Assembly (NCBI GenBank): GCA_008638375.1
Contig: CM018031.1
Span: 58,640,688 to 58,704,687 of the forward strand
DNA length: 64,000 bases
Reading direction: 5' to 3'
Source of the DNA: Nyssa sinensis
Taxonomy: Eukaryota > Streptophyta > Magnoliopsida > Cornales > Nyssaceae
Shown: piece by piece, positions 1 through 11,757 of the stretch
How positions within the stretch are numbered: the first letter of the stretch is position 1
How the letters are laid out: every line of letters starts with the position of its first letter
Translations under genes and position numbers: made by a program
The notes under the pieces: generated by a model
Databases searched by the model: none
The model's input: only the letters and a program-made list of their open reading frames with translations
What the model was told of the DNA's origin: nothing

Positions 1-586
1 TTGTTTGCATGAAATCTGTGAGAAGGGTAAAGAAGTTGATGAAATCTTTGAGACAAATGAGCCCACAAAACCAAACTAAGTTGAAAGTAACCAACCTAAA
101 ATGCATTCTTTCTTTCCATAATTTCGGAGGATTTATGGCATTTGTTTCTGGATTCTAGTTTTCCCCCAAACCAAATGAAGCTGTAATGACAAAATTCCAA
201 CACCATACAAAATTTATTTCATAGTGTCAAAAACAGACACTTTTAGAGAACTTAAAGCGACAATGTAATTTGTCCATGAATCCCAAAGCTATATTTGACA
301 CTACAAATAATTTTCCGACACTAATCACATAAAATACTCAAGGTTAACAACAAATATATCCAATAATTATTCTACTGTCACAAAAGTTATAAGAAATGTT
401 CTCTCCCTCTCTTCCCTTGTTTATGATTTCAAACAAGACTCCTGCGTTAAAATTCACCGGCCAGGTTTGTTAGGTCCTTGCTTTCAAGCCATGCAGAATC
501 AAGATACATCGAGGAGTATAATATGGCGACAACATGCAACGGGGCTCCAAAAGAGACCACTATGGAGATCAACCTAGAAAAGATCC
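1..586 (-). other. 3' UTR and downstream flank of the KH-domain gene
   Basis: This stretch lies downstream of the minus-strand KH gene stop codon. A canonical AATAAA on the minus strand lies at 213-218, about 370 nt past the stop, so the 3' UTR may reach roughly to position 190. No conserved coding segment is seen on either strand; the plus-strand frame starting at 534 is antisense to the last exon. Cleavage position is inferred only from the signal. Confidence 0.45.
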
Positions 587-3500
587 CTACAGACCAGTTT
601 TGGCGCGCTTCATCCCACTAGAACCAAAAGGAGAGACACTACCACTCGGTCGAGGACTCTCTTCTCTAAAATTGGAATTTAGCATAGCAAGTTCTCTTAG
701 CTGTTGCCTCTTATAGAAATCCTGAGATTCATCCTGCGATTGAAGATGTTGGAAAATGAGTATGTACAAAAGAACAAATAAGGTGTTTTCCAATGAATAC
801 AAGGATGGCCTATAAAAGGCATTTGTAAATGTATGATGCACAACTAGGACTTCCCTTTACTACCAGTCAAGAGTGAGAAGAATGATAGTGTAATGTATCT
901 AACAGGAAGAGTCCAGACTCGACCCAATAGTGTTGTATTTAACAGTCTATTTCCCATCTGGAAAATAGGCAGCTAGGGTCATCCAATACCATGCATAAGA
1001 TCCCTGAGGAGACACCCTCAAAATGGTGGTCTTCCAGAGCCTGAGAATGGTTATTGTTATTTCTTTATCCTAATCTATGCACTCAATTTAAAAGTAATTT
1101 CTCTCTCTAAAAATATGAAATGATATATGCTACATTGAATATATAGAAATTAAATATTCATTTTGTTCTTTGATCAATAATTTTTTGCTTCTCTAATGCT
1201 ACTAATTAATGCATTAACATGTGGTCACAACAGGAGATTGTGGAAGAAGATAATATAATATGCTTGAAAAGAACTTAACCGTAGAATAAGGGACGAAGGC
1301 AATTATGATAGAAATACCTACCACAGGTTTGAGGAGTTCTTCTATAATTTCCCGTGCCTGTCTCAATCGTGCGTCAACAATATTGATAGGTAATTCTGCC
1401 TCAACCAAAATGTGCAATGGATCACTTAGGTGCTCATAGCCAGGTCTTCCCCTTAGACTCTCCTCCTTCAGAATTAAGGCATAATTAAAAAAATAAAATA
1501 AAACAAAAAATAAAAGAGAGCATATTCATAACACTAATAGTAGGACACAGATGTAGCATAAGCGAGAAATTTTACTAAAATCATGTTTTGAATTTCAATT
1601 TTGTTTTGACTAATTCAATATCAAAGATTAAAAGATTTATTTATAATCATATAACTATAATGACTTGGAAAAAAAATTACCTTGTCAGGGTCTTTTATTG
1701 AACCTTTTCCTCTAATGAATACGCGACATCCTGTCGAAGCTTCCACCCGCTTAAGGGAATTGCCCCGAGGACCTAGGAGCCGCCCAACAAAATTGAACTA
1801 AGGTCCACAAGACATGTAGTCAGCGTAAGCACTTCTTAATTTCAGCAATACAACTTCCAGAATCAAAGTTTACATAAAAGGAAATGCAAAAGTAAGAGTC
1901 AATGTCACAAAGCTTACATTTGGATAGCTATCTACTGGTATCTCCAAGCGCAAGACTCTCTTCACAACGTAAGAACTTGGGCTTCCTGTTGCTGCTTGCC
2001 AGTCCATTGTCATCCCTTTCGCTCCACCTAATCGCTATTGCATAATAATTCCAAGGCTTATTATCATAACTGGAATCATGGACACAATGAAGGGAAGTAA
2101 AGGAAAATAAGAGTACAGGAAATTTAATGAATTCAAGGATGAGAAAACAAAGCACAAGGACTTTTAACACAAGAGGAACATATAAGTTTGTTCTTGCTAC
2201 TCAGTACTCACAATGGTTCCACAAGAGCATACAAACTGTGAAAACAATATCAGGAAGGGACAACAACACTCTACATATCACCAACTGATGTGGAACATTG
2301 CATCTTCAATTCAAAATATTACAGCGACTAAACAACAATATTGGAGTTGACACAAGCAGTCGATTAAAAACCTGAACAAACTTACAATCATCAAAATTAT
2401 GGATCTGATGATACAATGTTGCATAAGGATCAATGTTTCCACCCCTAAAAGGTATTTTGCATATCAAAAGGAGTGCAAGGACTGAATACTGATCCCTAAC
2501 CTGTACGTGGATCAACAAGACTAATGATGTCAAGAGCAATCAACCCTGATGAATAGGCCTAGATGATGTTTTGGTTTTGGGCCACCAAATTGGCATATAT
2601 TTAGAATCTTTGGGTTTCCACAAGTGTCTATAGGTACAGCAGTTTTTTCTTAGACGATAAATTAATGATATTAATAATTTTATCTTCTGTTTTGTCTTCT
2701 TTTATTTTTCCCTTATTATTATTTTTTTCCTTCATTAGTTATGAGTTTCTATCTCAGTGAAAACTGATTTCTCCAACTTCTTTGAGTGACTGAAAACTGA
2801 AGCAAATTTAGGCCAAAAACTCGGCAGATGAAGCGCAATTTTGAGATTTATCATTGGAGATTATGGCCCTAGATAGAACTGAATGGTGAAGAAGAATACC
2901 TCAAATAGTTGGAATTAAGGCTTTACTGAGTTGAATATTAACCAGTACCATTTGTTAAACATGGTCACCGCTATTACTTGTTCAACAAATTTGTTTGATT
3001 TCTCTCTTTCTCATGAAAGGCAGGCAGGTTAGGAGAATTTAATTTCCACCACCATTCTGTTTTTTAATCTTACAAGTTTTACATGGGAAACAAATCAACA
3101 GAAAGAAATGAGGGACTGGGAGATCCAGAAACAGGTCCAATCCTAGAAAAGCTGCTTTTATCTCAGAATCCAATGTCAAACTCAGTTTACAACAATTGCT
3201 ATTTCTGTTAAGCTTCATCTGTGCATTCATTGTCATCAACTCTAGATATGAAAGCTTCGTTGCTGTTTGATACTCAATCCTGAATGTACAGCAGTGTGCC
3301 ATATGAACTTAGATTACAGCTAATGCAAATTAGGTTAAATATTTTAGTTTGCTATGTCATGTAATACAAAGAAAAGCGATTAACTTATTGACATGTCCCT
3401 GTGACAAGATGCTCTGGAGAGCCTCAATACAGATGAAAGCTTGATGCTGATCTTTAAACTAGTGTACTACAAGCACTTCAAGATTTGTGGCCCAGCAGAG

Positions 3501-6168
3501 AAGAGGCTACTAAATCAGAACAGTGGACCAGCCAACTGACTTATAAGGAGATTTTGTGTGCATGTGTGAGTGGTGTACACTTTGGACCCATATAATGAGA
3601 GAGGTTTCAAATATATGGTAGACCACATTAAATTTATAAATTTTTCATATCTTATATATTGAATTACACATTTACATGCAAAACCTTAATGAACTAATTA
3701 TTAGTGACATAGTATTTATTTAATAATTTCATATATACATGTGCATATGTATACCTTAAAAAGACAAATTGCAGTTTGACTCTAGTACCCCACTAATTTC
3801 AAAAAGTCCATGTAGAATCGCGACCTAACTTATTAACAGATATAAAAATCAAAACATTTTAAAAAAAGGCGGGTAAAGGATGTTCAGAGTGGTCTTTTTA
3901 AATTTCAACTTCCAGTGGTACCAATGGTGGGAGAAGCAGAGGAAATTGGACAGAAATATCACAGTAGAAGCAGCATGTTGACCCTAAAGACTTTTAAGTA
4001 GATCTGATAGTTGCGTCTAGGATGAACTTAAAAGGAACTTGTTGCACTTTTCTTTTCTCAATTTTCATTATTATCAAATAAAGGGAAAATAAAGTAAAAT
4101 CAAATTTTGTAATGAAAATTGATGGCACATGCAATGCTTGTTACTGGATGGTTGTAATATAAAAGTAAGTGGTGTTTTGTGAATTGCACACACTGGGACA
4201 AAGTGCATATGAGTTGAGACGTTGAACACAAAATTAAGGGCTTTATAAGCAAACATAATAACTTGGTTATGCATATGATAAACCAGGGGCAGCCATTTCA
4301 TATAAGATATGTACCATTGACTATTAGTTATTATAATCAGTGAGCTTAATAAAGGAGGTGTCAACATTATAGAAGTAATAAAATAGTTTGGTAATGCATA
4401 GTAAGAACAAGAGGCAATCATTTAAATTAAGAGGATGAACCACTGAAACTAAGTTAATGAGCTCAATGGTGGGGTTTTGGCAGTGAGTTGTCCACCTCCT
4501 AGATGGACAACAACCTGACATTCTTTAAGATATAGGTTGATGGAATACTATGGGAATATATAGCCGAAGCCAATGTTTCAAATCATGTTGTCAGTGAGAT
4601 ATACGAAAATACGAGGCTAGGTGTCATTAAGCATAGATGTCCAATACATGTGTTTTCTTTCTCACTCTGTGCATGTCAAGTTCTAGGTGTGCCGCACAAA
4701 TAACTTATGCAAACCTACACATATTTAATCAAATATATTAGGGAACAATTACAAACAGGTTGCATATAAGACTGTGGGATGGAAGAACTAAACAGGTTAT
4801 ACCGTTTGCGGAAGAAAAGAGAGAGTTCTAAATTCGGTCATTCACAGGAACAAGCATGCCAGCGCTTACCTCATGTGGAAGGCCACTCCAACCATTTCCA
4901 CTCCAGCCACCTAAGCCTGCTCCTCCAAGATTTGGCATTATGTCTGAAGAAGACATAGGACTAGGGCTTCCACGTTGAAGTCTGTCATAGTCAGTAAGCC
5001 CTTGGTTGGACATCATGCCAGAAACCCTTAATATCTCTGTCAACGTTAAAAGGTAAAGAAATATTTTAAAGAAATATTTTCTTTTTCATAAATAGGATAA
5101 CATTACAAGAACATGAAATCTGGGATTATTTTATAAACATATACAGATAATTATAACAAAGGAGTTAAGAAAGATACAAGAATTGGAGAAATGGCTTGGA
5201 ACTAAAGAGCCTACAATAGAATTAAAGGATATACAAGTTTAAATCAATAAAAAGAAAACGATATACTGAGCGAAACAGTAAGGCCATTGAAAACAAGAAT
5301 CAAAACAGAGTGAAACTATTAGCCATAGGAATCTATCGGAGGATAGCACATTGGATTTTGAGAACAGCTGCAAAGAGGTTGGCTACAACATTGAGTCAAC
5401 ATATGATAATAATAGTTGGTTCAAGTTCACTCTGATCCAAGAATATGGTCAAATATCAATAACAAAATTTTGTAGGCAATACCTAAGCATCCATCTAGAG
5501 TTTTTTTTTCATGAAATACCACTTTGGAAAACCTTACAGCAACACAGTCCATTACTTAATTCTCATTCAATATTCATTCAAACGTGACTTGAAAAAGACC
5601 AAAAAAAAAAAAAAATTCAATTAACAGACAATTCATTTGCAGCTGTATGTACAATCCTAGTCATAAATACGTACATACATAAAAACATATATACATAGAT
5701 AGATGCATCCTTATATAGATAGGTCGTATAAGGTGGATATACAAGTACATCAAGAGAATTGAATTACAGAATCATGACAATTAATTAACCCAAAAAAAGA
5801 AAAGAAAACTTAATGAGACATAAAAAACCTAGATCCAAAATTGAAGGTAGAAACCAACCCTGATTCAACAGTCGGCTGCATATGGGAAGGACTTGCAAGA
5901 AGGGTCCAAGCTTCTGATGTTCTGCTAATAGCTCTGTCAAGTACTGACTACAAAAAATTAAGAATACCCAGAAACAAATAAAACCCAAATCAATCAAAAT
6001 TATATAGCATCTCCAAGTTAGCTGAACATTGATATCAAAATCAAAGAATTTCTCTTCTTAAAAGAAATAAAAATTGATATACCTATCAAAATCTGGGTTG
6101 GTCCTTATATGTGGAGAAACAGCTCTTGCAGGTGAGAAATTCAAATTCTGAGAGTATAAACTAGACAT
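587..6168 (-). CDS. KH-domain RNA-binding protein, STAR/QKI-like (SPIN1/At2g38610 type), 7 exons, 288 aa
   Basis: Coding exons on the minus strand, in order: 6083-6168, 5859-5947, 4870-5036, 1918-2034, 1681-1797, 1322-1465 and 587-733. All introns are GT-AG and the pieces total 867 nt, in frame from ATG to TAG. Residues about 29-66 form the Qua1/STAR dimerisation segment ([14 protein letters not shown], then [13 protein letters not shown]). Residues about 130-225 are a single maxi-KH domain with the GPRG loop at 162-165 and the family block GRPGYEH after it. The C-terminus ends with the family tail [16 protein letters not shown]...KRAKTGL. Known relatives are single-KH plant proteins of about 280-300 residues that bind RNA in the nucleus, rice SPIN1 being linked to flowering time; the role here is inferred from family. 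Intron 3 (2,035-4,869) is unusually long at 2.8 kb. The exon 4 acceptor was set at 2034 rather than 2027, because only that choice keeps the frame and gives the conserved [13 protein letters not shown] start. No defect is seen. The paralogue subgroup is not resolved. Confidence 0.95.
2035..4869 (-). other. Long intron 3 of the KH gene
   Basis: The 2,835-nt intron separates the linker exon from the KH-domain exons. Splice sites are a GTAAGC donor (4869 downward) and an AATAG acceptor (2035). I saw no transposon ends, RNA gene or conserved coding segment inside it; the open frames at 4074-4521 and 3039-3302 match nothing I recognise. Confidence 0.7.
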
Positions 6169-6575
6169 GACTTGTAGGCAAAAAGGGACTGAATCTTGAT
6201 TGCAGAGAGAAAAGAATTAAGAACAACTGTGAATTCACACGCAAAAAAAAGGTTCTGCGAGAAAAGAACTTGAAAGGTCTGTTCAGCGAACCACACTGAA
6301 AAAGAAGACAATAAATACTGGGAAAACGAAAATGTACAATTGAGTGACTTTTTCAGTTCTGTATGGGGAGCTTAAATAGGTGTGGGGTATATATATTCAC
6401 ACATATATATGTGTTGGGCTTTGTTGCTGTGGAAAGGTTTTTTTACAGATGTGTTAGTGAGAGAGAGGCTAGAGAGAGAAACAAGCAAGGGGAAGCTTTT
6501 GCAATCCTGAAACATTTTAGATTCACAATTTTTTTCTTTTTTCCCTTTTTTTTTTAGGGCAGAAAGATTTGACAC
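6169..6575 (-). promoter_or_regulatory. 5' UTR and core promoter of the KH gene
   Basis: Upstream of the ATG on the minus strand there are two TATA-like elements: TATATATA at 6389-6396 and TATTTAAG at 6371-6378. They would put transcription start near 6340-6365 and give a 5' UTR of roughly 170-200 nt. A pyrimidine-rich CT tract (minus-strand view of the GA run near 6457-6480) lies upstream, as in many plant promoters. Start-site position is inferred. Confidence 0.5.
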
Positions 6576-6743
6576 CTGACAGGAATAGCCGTGATCAAGT
6601 TCTTTTTCATTTTTTTAATGCAAAAAGAACAGACACGCGCTGATCAGGTGCGTGAGATTCGTTACGATCGTAGACATTAATAAGCCGTTACAAGCGTTTG
6701 CCTCTGTGATTTCGGCAGTATAACAAGTCTCACCTGAATCACA

Positions 6744-7680
6744 CAGAATTAAGACGAGAAAATGAGTTGAGTTAATTGGATTATCATCGACTCAGTTTAA
6801 ACTCAGTTCAGAAAATAAATAAGATAAATTATTTTAAAATTTATTAATTTATTAAATTTAATTCGATTTGAGTTTTATAAGTTAATAAGTAACATAATTT
6901 TATATGAAATATCAAGTTATTGGAACTCAGTCCACGATGAGTTTAATTAAAAATTTGTTCGAAATTGATTCAAAATATAAATAAATTTAATTTAATCACA
7001 ATTTAAAACTCAATTTATTAATTTATTAAATTTAATTCGATTTCAGTTTGATAAGTTAATGCGTAACATAATTTTATATGAAATATCAAGTTATTTGAAC
7101 TTAGTTTACGATAGACTTAATTAAAGGCTCGTTCGAGATTGATTCAAAATATAAACAAATCAAATTTAATCACAATTTGAAACTCAATTTATTTTAGTAA
7201 AAAAAATTACACTCCTTCCACAGAATTAAAACGATAAAATGAGTTGAATTAATTAGATTATGCTCGGCACAGTTTAAACTCAGTTCACAAGATAAATAAG
7301 ATAAATTATTTTAAAATTTATTAATTTATTGAATTTAATTTGATTTTGGTTTAATAAGTTAATAAGTAACATAATTTTATATAAAATATCAAGTTATTCG
7401 AACTCGATTCACGATGGACTTAATTAAAAATCGTTCGAAATTAATTCAAAATATAAATAAATCAAATTTAATCACAATTTGATACTTAATTTATTAAATT
7501 TAATTCGATTTCAGTTTGATAAGTTAATAAGTAACATAATTTTATATGAAATATCAAGTTATTCGAACTCAGTTCACGATGAACTTAATTAAAGACCGTT
7601 CAAAATTGATTTAAAATATAAACAAATCAAATTTAATCACAATTTGAAACTCAGTTTATTTTAGTGAAACAAATTTAAAT
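6744..7680. repeat. 477-bp tandem duplication with internal sub-repeats
   Basis: Two copies of a roughly 470-bp AT-rich unit lie in direct tandem. Matching landmarks (CAGAATTAA, then AATGAGTTGA, then CAGTTTAAACTCAGTTCA) occur at an offset of 477 bp, for example 6744 and 7221. Each copy contains two related sub-repeats about 165-175 bp apart (landmarks at 6861/7035 and 7338/7503). The copies have drifted. No coding potential or terminal repeats are visible; this may be a satellite-like remnant. Confidence 0.8.
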
Positions 7681-9087
7681 AACTCACTACTCAATTAAGC
7701 ATGACTCATTTATAACCTTACACAAAAACGTTAAAATCATAGAATCTATCACTCCAGGTTGATCATAGTTTCTTAAAGAGTAGGGATAACATTTTAAAAG
7801 GAGTAAACATTGTAACCCGATCTGTTGATCCATAACCTTATCTGAGATTCTATTTCAATTTGAAACGAAGACCTTGTTCAATTCCAATTGTATAAAATAT
7901 AATAATTAATATACTTTTACGTTATATTAATAATAATATTTTTTAATTTCACATTAAAAATTTAAACAAATTTGATAGAATTATACATGTAAAAAATAAT
8001 TAATACCATTATAATTCTTAATTAACATATATAATTCTTATTTTAACACATTTAACATCTTATTCAAAATGTGTTAATTATAATTAATTAAAATTTGAAA
8101 GTAAATAGGTACTTGATGGGACTTGTTCCCCCAAATCATAAGATTTAGGATAAATTTATATTGATTTTTCTTGAAATTTCTGATAATTATACTAGTTTTA
8201 CCTAAAAATATACAGATACACTTTTTCAGTTAATTTTTTTCATTTAAAATGATAAAACTATCTCTTTCATGTTTTCTTTTTCAATTTTTAAAATTTTGAC
8301 TAATTTTTTTTTCATTTTTTAAATAAATATTGACAAAAACTTTAGATTTATTTTTATATAAAATAAAAATAAGTTATTTACCTTAAATTTATTTTTAAGT
8401 AAAATAATAAAAAAAAATCTTTAAAAAAAGTTACAAAAAATTGGTTAAAATTAAAAAATAAATAAATAAAATAGAAAATTTTATTATTTTAAATAAAAAA
8501 AATTAACTGTAGAGATGTATTTATATATTATCAGGTAAAATAAAAAAAAGTTAGTATAATTTTAAAAATTTTAAAAAATGTCAGTATAATTATCATAAAT
8601 CTAATAAAAAATTAATATAATTTATCCTAAAATTTAAACTAGAAATAAATATTTTTCCACGTAGAGAAGTTGGAGAATCTCCACCCCAAACCCACCTGTT
8701 ACACATGTGATTGAATTTATTTCCTGTTATTAGAAAGCCCGTAGCACCGTAGCTACGATTTTGATTTTTGAATATTCCCATCAAAATGGTAACACGACCA
8801 CTACGTTACTATGAAGTCGCGAGTCGGGGATTGAAAGTCGTGTTCGGTATGTAGTTGATATTCGGCGATTTATTGCAAGTATAATCTCAAAAGTTAGATT
8901 ATATGCTATATGTACAAAAACTTAATATAATTGTACATATGACACGTCATTTGACTACAGAGTACAATGATTCGAGTATAATAAATTTTTTTTAATTTCT
9001 TCTAAAGTCATCTCAAACTCTAGGCATGTTTAATTATAGTTGTTTATTAACCAATTTTAAACTTGGTTTTCCTTTTCTGTACCTTCT
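7681..9087. other. AT-rich intergenic DNA
   Basis: Very AT-rich (runs of A/T up to about 8600), with no supportable gene, RNA gene or complete mobile element on either strand. The stretch near 8690-8870 is less AT-rich but shows no recognisable frame. Confidence 0.5.
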
Positions 9088-9247
9088 GTCAAGACCTGAA
9101 ACTCATTCTATGTAGATCTCGTGTCGCGGGACCGACTCAACTCAATGACCATCCTTCCTTTTTTCATTCTTTGTAAGTAGGGATGATCATTGGATTGGAT
9201 CGGCCCCGCGACACGAGATTCGCATAGAATGAGTTTCGAGTCGTGAC
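9088..9247. repeat. Foldback: 67-bp imperfect inverted repeat with a 26-bp loop
   Basis: The left arm 9088-9154 and right arm 9181-9247 are reverse complements with a few mismatches; they share CTCGTGTCGCGGG and its complement. The GC-rich arms stand out in AT-rich surroundings. The outer ends read GTCAAGAC and GTCGTGAC. It could be a small foldback element or two inverted pieces of an LTR; no clear target duplication was found. Confidence 0.8.
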
Positions 9248-10729
9248 ACCCTCTTCTCTTATTTGAATATTAAAAAAATTAACAAATTCCAAGAAATAAT
9301 AAATAGATTTGGATATATAAAAGTTACAAATATTCTTGACATATTTTCCTTACATTATTTTTTTTTTGGGTAATCATATTATAATTTTGAGTATAACTAT
9401 TAAAAATATTTAGAATTGAATTTTCATTTATTTCAATCATTTTATTTTTAATTCTTAAACTAACTAATAGTTAAAATATGCAATCTTATATAAACTCAAA
9501 TTTACAATAATATTACTCTTTTTTCCTTTCTCTAATTTTTACATCTACTAAAATTGTACACCCAACCGTGCATTATTATTGATCCCTTTTCAGTGGACAC
9601 CCAACTAAAAGTGTAAAGTCAGCATTAACTAGAGCATGAGGAGCACTCTTCGTGCAAAAACTAACACGGCTTGAAGCATTGTTTCATGCCGTGGAGGGAT
9701 AAATTTGGTTCTTCAAAGTCCTCAATTAAAAGATGTGACATTTATATTTGACTTACTAAATTGAGTTGTTGGAAAAACAGATTGCAATGATTTGTTCTAT
9801 AAATGAATTGGGTAACATGGTAATAGATGAATTTTCTATTTAATTCTACTCATTAAAGACTTTGGCATGTAACTTGCATGTGGATAAAACATGTTTTTTG
9901 GGGTGGGTGCATGTCCTAAATTAACTCTCAAACAATAAAAATGATCATCATCCATGGTTAAAAATGGACAATTAACTAGGTTAACTCAGTTGGCCATCGT
10001 GTTCTTCTTATTAGGATCATGTCCTCTTCATTAGGATATCGTGAGCTCTCTACTTTCATTATTTTCAACCAATTATAAGTTAGACTGACTTATTCATATA
10101 TGATTTATATTTAAACGACTCTTGTTATATTTATGTTTGATTTGTTTGTTTTATGTTGTGTGTTTTTTTGTAATAGTGTAATTATACAGTTAAGTTAATT
10201 GATTGATTATATTACTTATCGTTTTTATCAATAAAAAGGACACCCATTTGTCTAAATTGCCATTTGAATAATTGAGGATAAAATGGAGTTAGAGATATGA
10301 ATCATGTCATGACGTTAGAAGGCACTCTTTAAATGTTTGTGTTATTGTTGTACTTTCTGTCTTGATAGAAATGGATGGTCAAGGCATCAATGTTCACAAC
10401 CAAGAACATAGTCCAACATTTTTAGACAAAGCCAACTATCAATCTATCATGAAACAAACTCTATCTGGTGGATTAAATCTTTAATCAGATAATGGGCTCT
10501 TTGAACTAAGATGGACCGGTGATGTGAATTAATCAGGAATGCTAATGAGATGGATTTTTCGAATAACTTATTTCGTTTCATTTTTAATAAGACGTGTTTA
10601 AAGAATTAAAATAAAAAAGTTTCGGGACAATTTAAGAAAAAGATGTTTAAATCCGTTCTGCCTAAATTATAATATATAAAATTACTTAAATATTATTTAT
10701 TTATTTCAAAATACTTAATCTATCTATGA

Positions 10730-10746
10730 ATATATATATATATATA
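10730..10746. repeat. (TA)n microsatellite
   Basis: Short uninterrupted TA run in AT-rich DNA. Confidence 0.85.
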
Positions 10747-11268
10747 ATTGTGAAAATTTTAATAGTACTTTTTTTCTTTTATTTATTATTTATTTTTAAA
10801 TAAAAAAATAATGTAATCAAGATAGAACAAGACAAGATAAGTTTGAATTTATTACAATTTGAGCATGTATAGAAAAATTAAAGACGGGAAACGGATGAGT
10901 TTAGAAAAATCCCATTTCATATCCGTTCCATTAATATTCCTATAATTAATGATTTAATTAGAGGGGACAATGAACAAAACCTACTACAGGCTATCAGCTA
11001 TAAATTAATCTATCCCTCATGTGAGTTCTGCTGGCGTATTTATAACCATCCGAAGCATCTCCCAGCAACCCGCAAGTCCAGTTTCAAATAAATCATAACA
11101 ATCCATTGCTCTCATATATACGACTTGTCACCAAGTGACACCACTTGCTTCTGACCTCAATTTTAATCCACAAAACTGTCACCACATCATTTTCCCTCCC
11201 ACCCAAAAATTCTCTCACGACAAACAGATAGCTTTCCTTAATTAGAGATGTAAAATAACCATGATTAA

Positions 11269-11292
11269 TATATATATATATATATATATATA
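11269..11292. repeat. (TA)n microsatellite
   Basis: Uninterrupted TA run of about 12 units. Confidence 0.9.
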
Positions 11293-11700
11293 ACTCCTTT
11301 GCATGCCAAGCAAACAACTGAAGAAATGTTTTGGTGAATCAATGAATCTGATAAATTATTTTATGTTATGTATATAAAAGTAATTTTTTATTTTTTATTT
11401 TTAAAAATAGATAACATGTAAGCTGGTACATGCACCCAATTTACACAAAAAAAAAAAAAAAAAAACTTTACAAGTGAATGACATATAAGTAATTCCAATA
11501 GATAACTCGGTTATAAAAATGTAAGATCTCTTGTTCAATACTCCGCAACTACTTTGGGAGTCACTCTCCTTATAAATGCAAGTTTGTGCGAAAAGGGCGT
11601 GATAGAAGACTCTGTTTTACAATCTGAACACGCAATTAAATATTGTAGTTAATAATATTGGTTTCGAATTATTAAAAAGAAAAAACATACGAGTCCGGAT

Positions 11701-11703
<3 letters not shown>

Positions 11704-11744
<41 letters not shown>

Positions 11745-11757
11745 GCGCATACACACA
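11704..11757. repeat. Compound (TA)n(CA)n microsatellite
   Basis: A TA run to about 11733 passes directly into CA repeats, interrupted by CGCGCAT, then CA again. Confidence 0.9.

Noticed and set aside
587..841. Open frame 587-841 as a separate small gene
   Set aside because: It is the last exon of the KH gene with intron sequence added upstream of the acceptor at 734.
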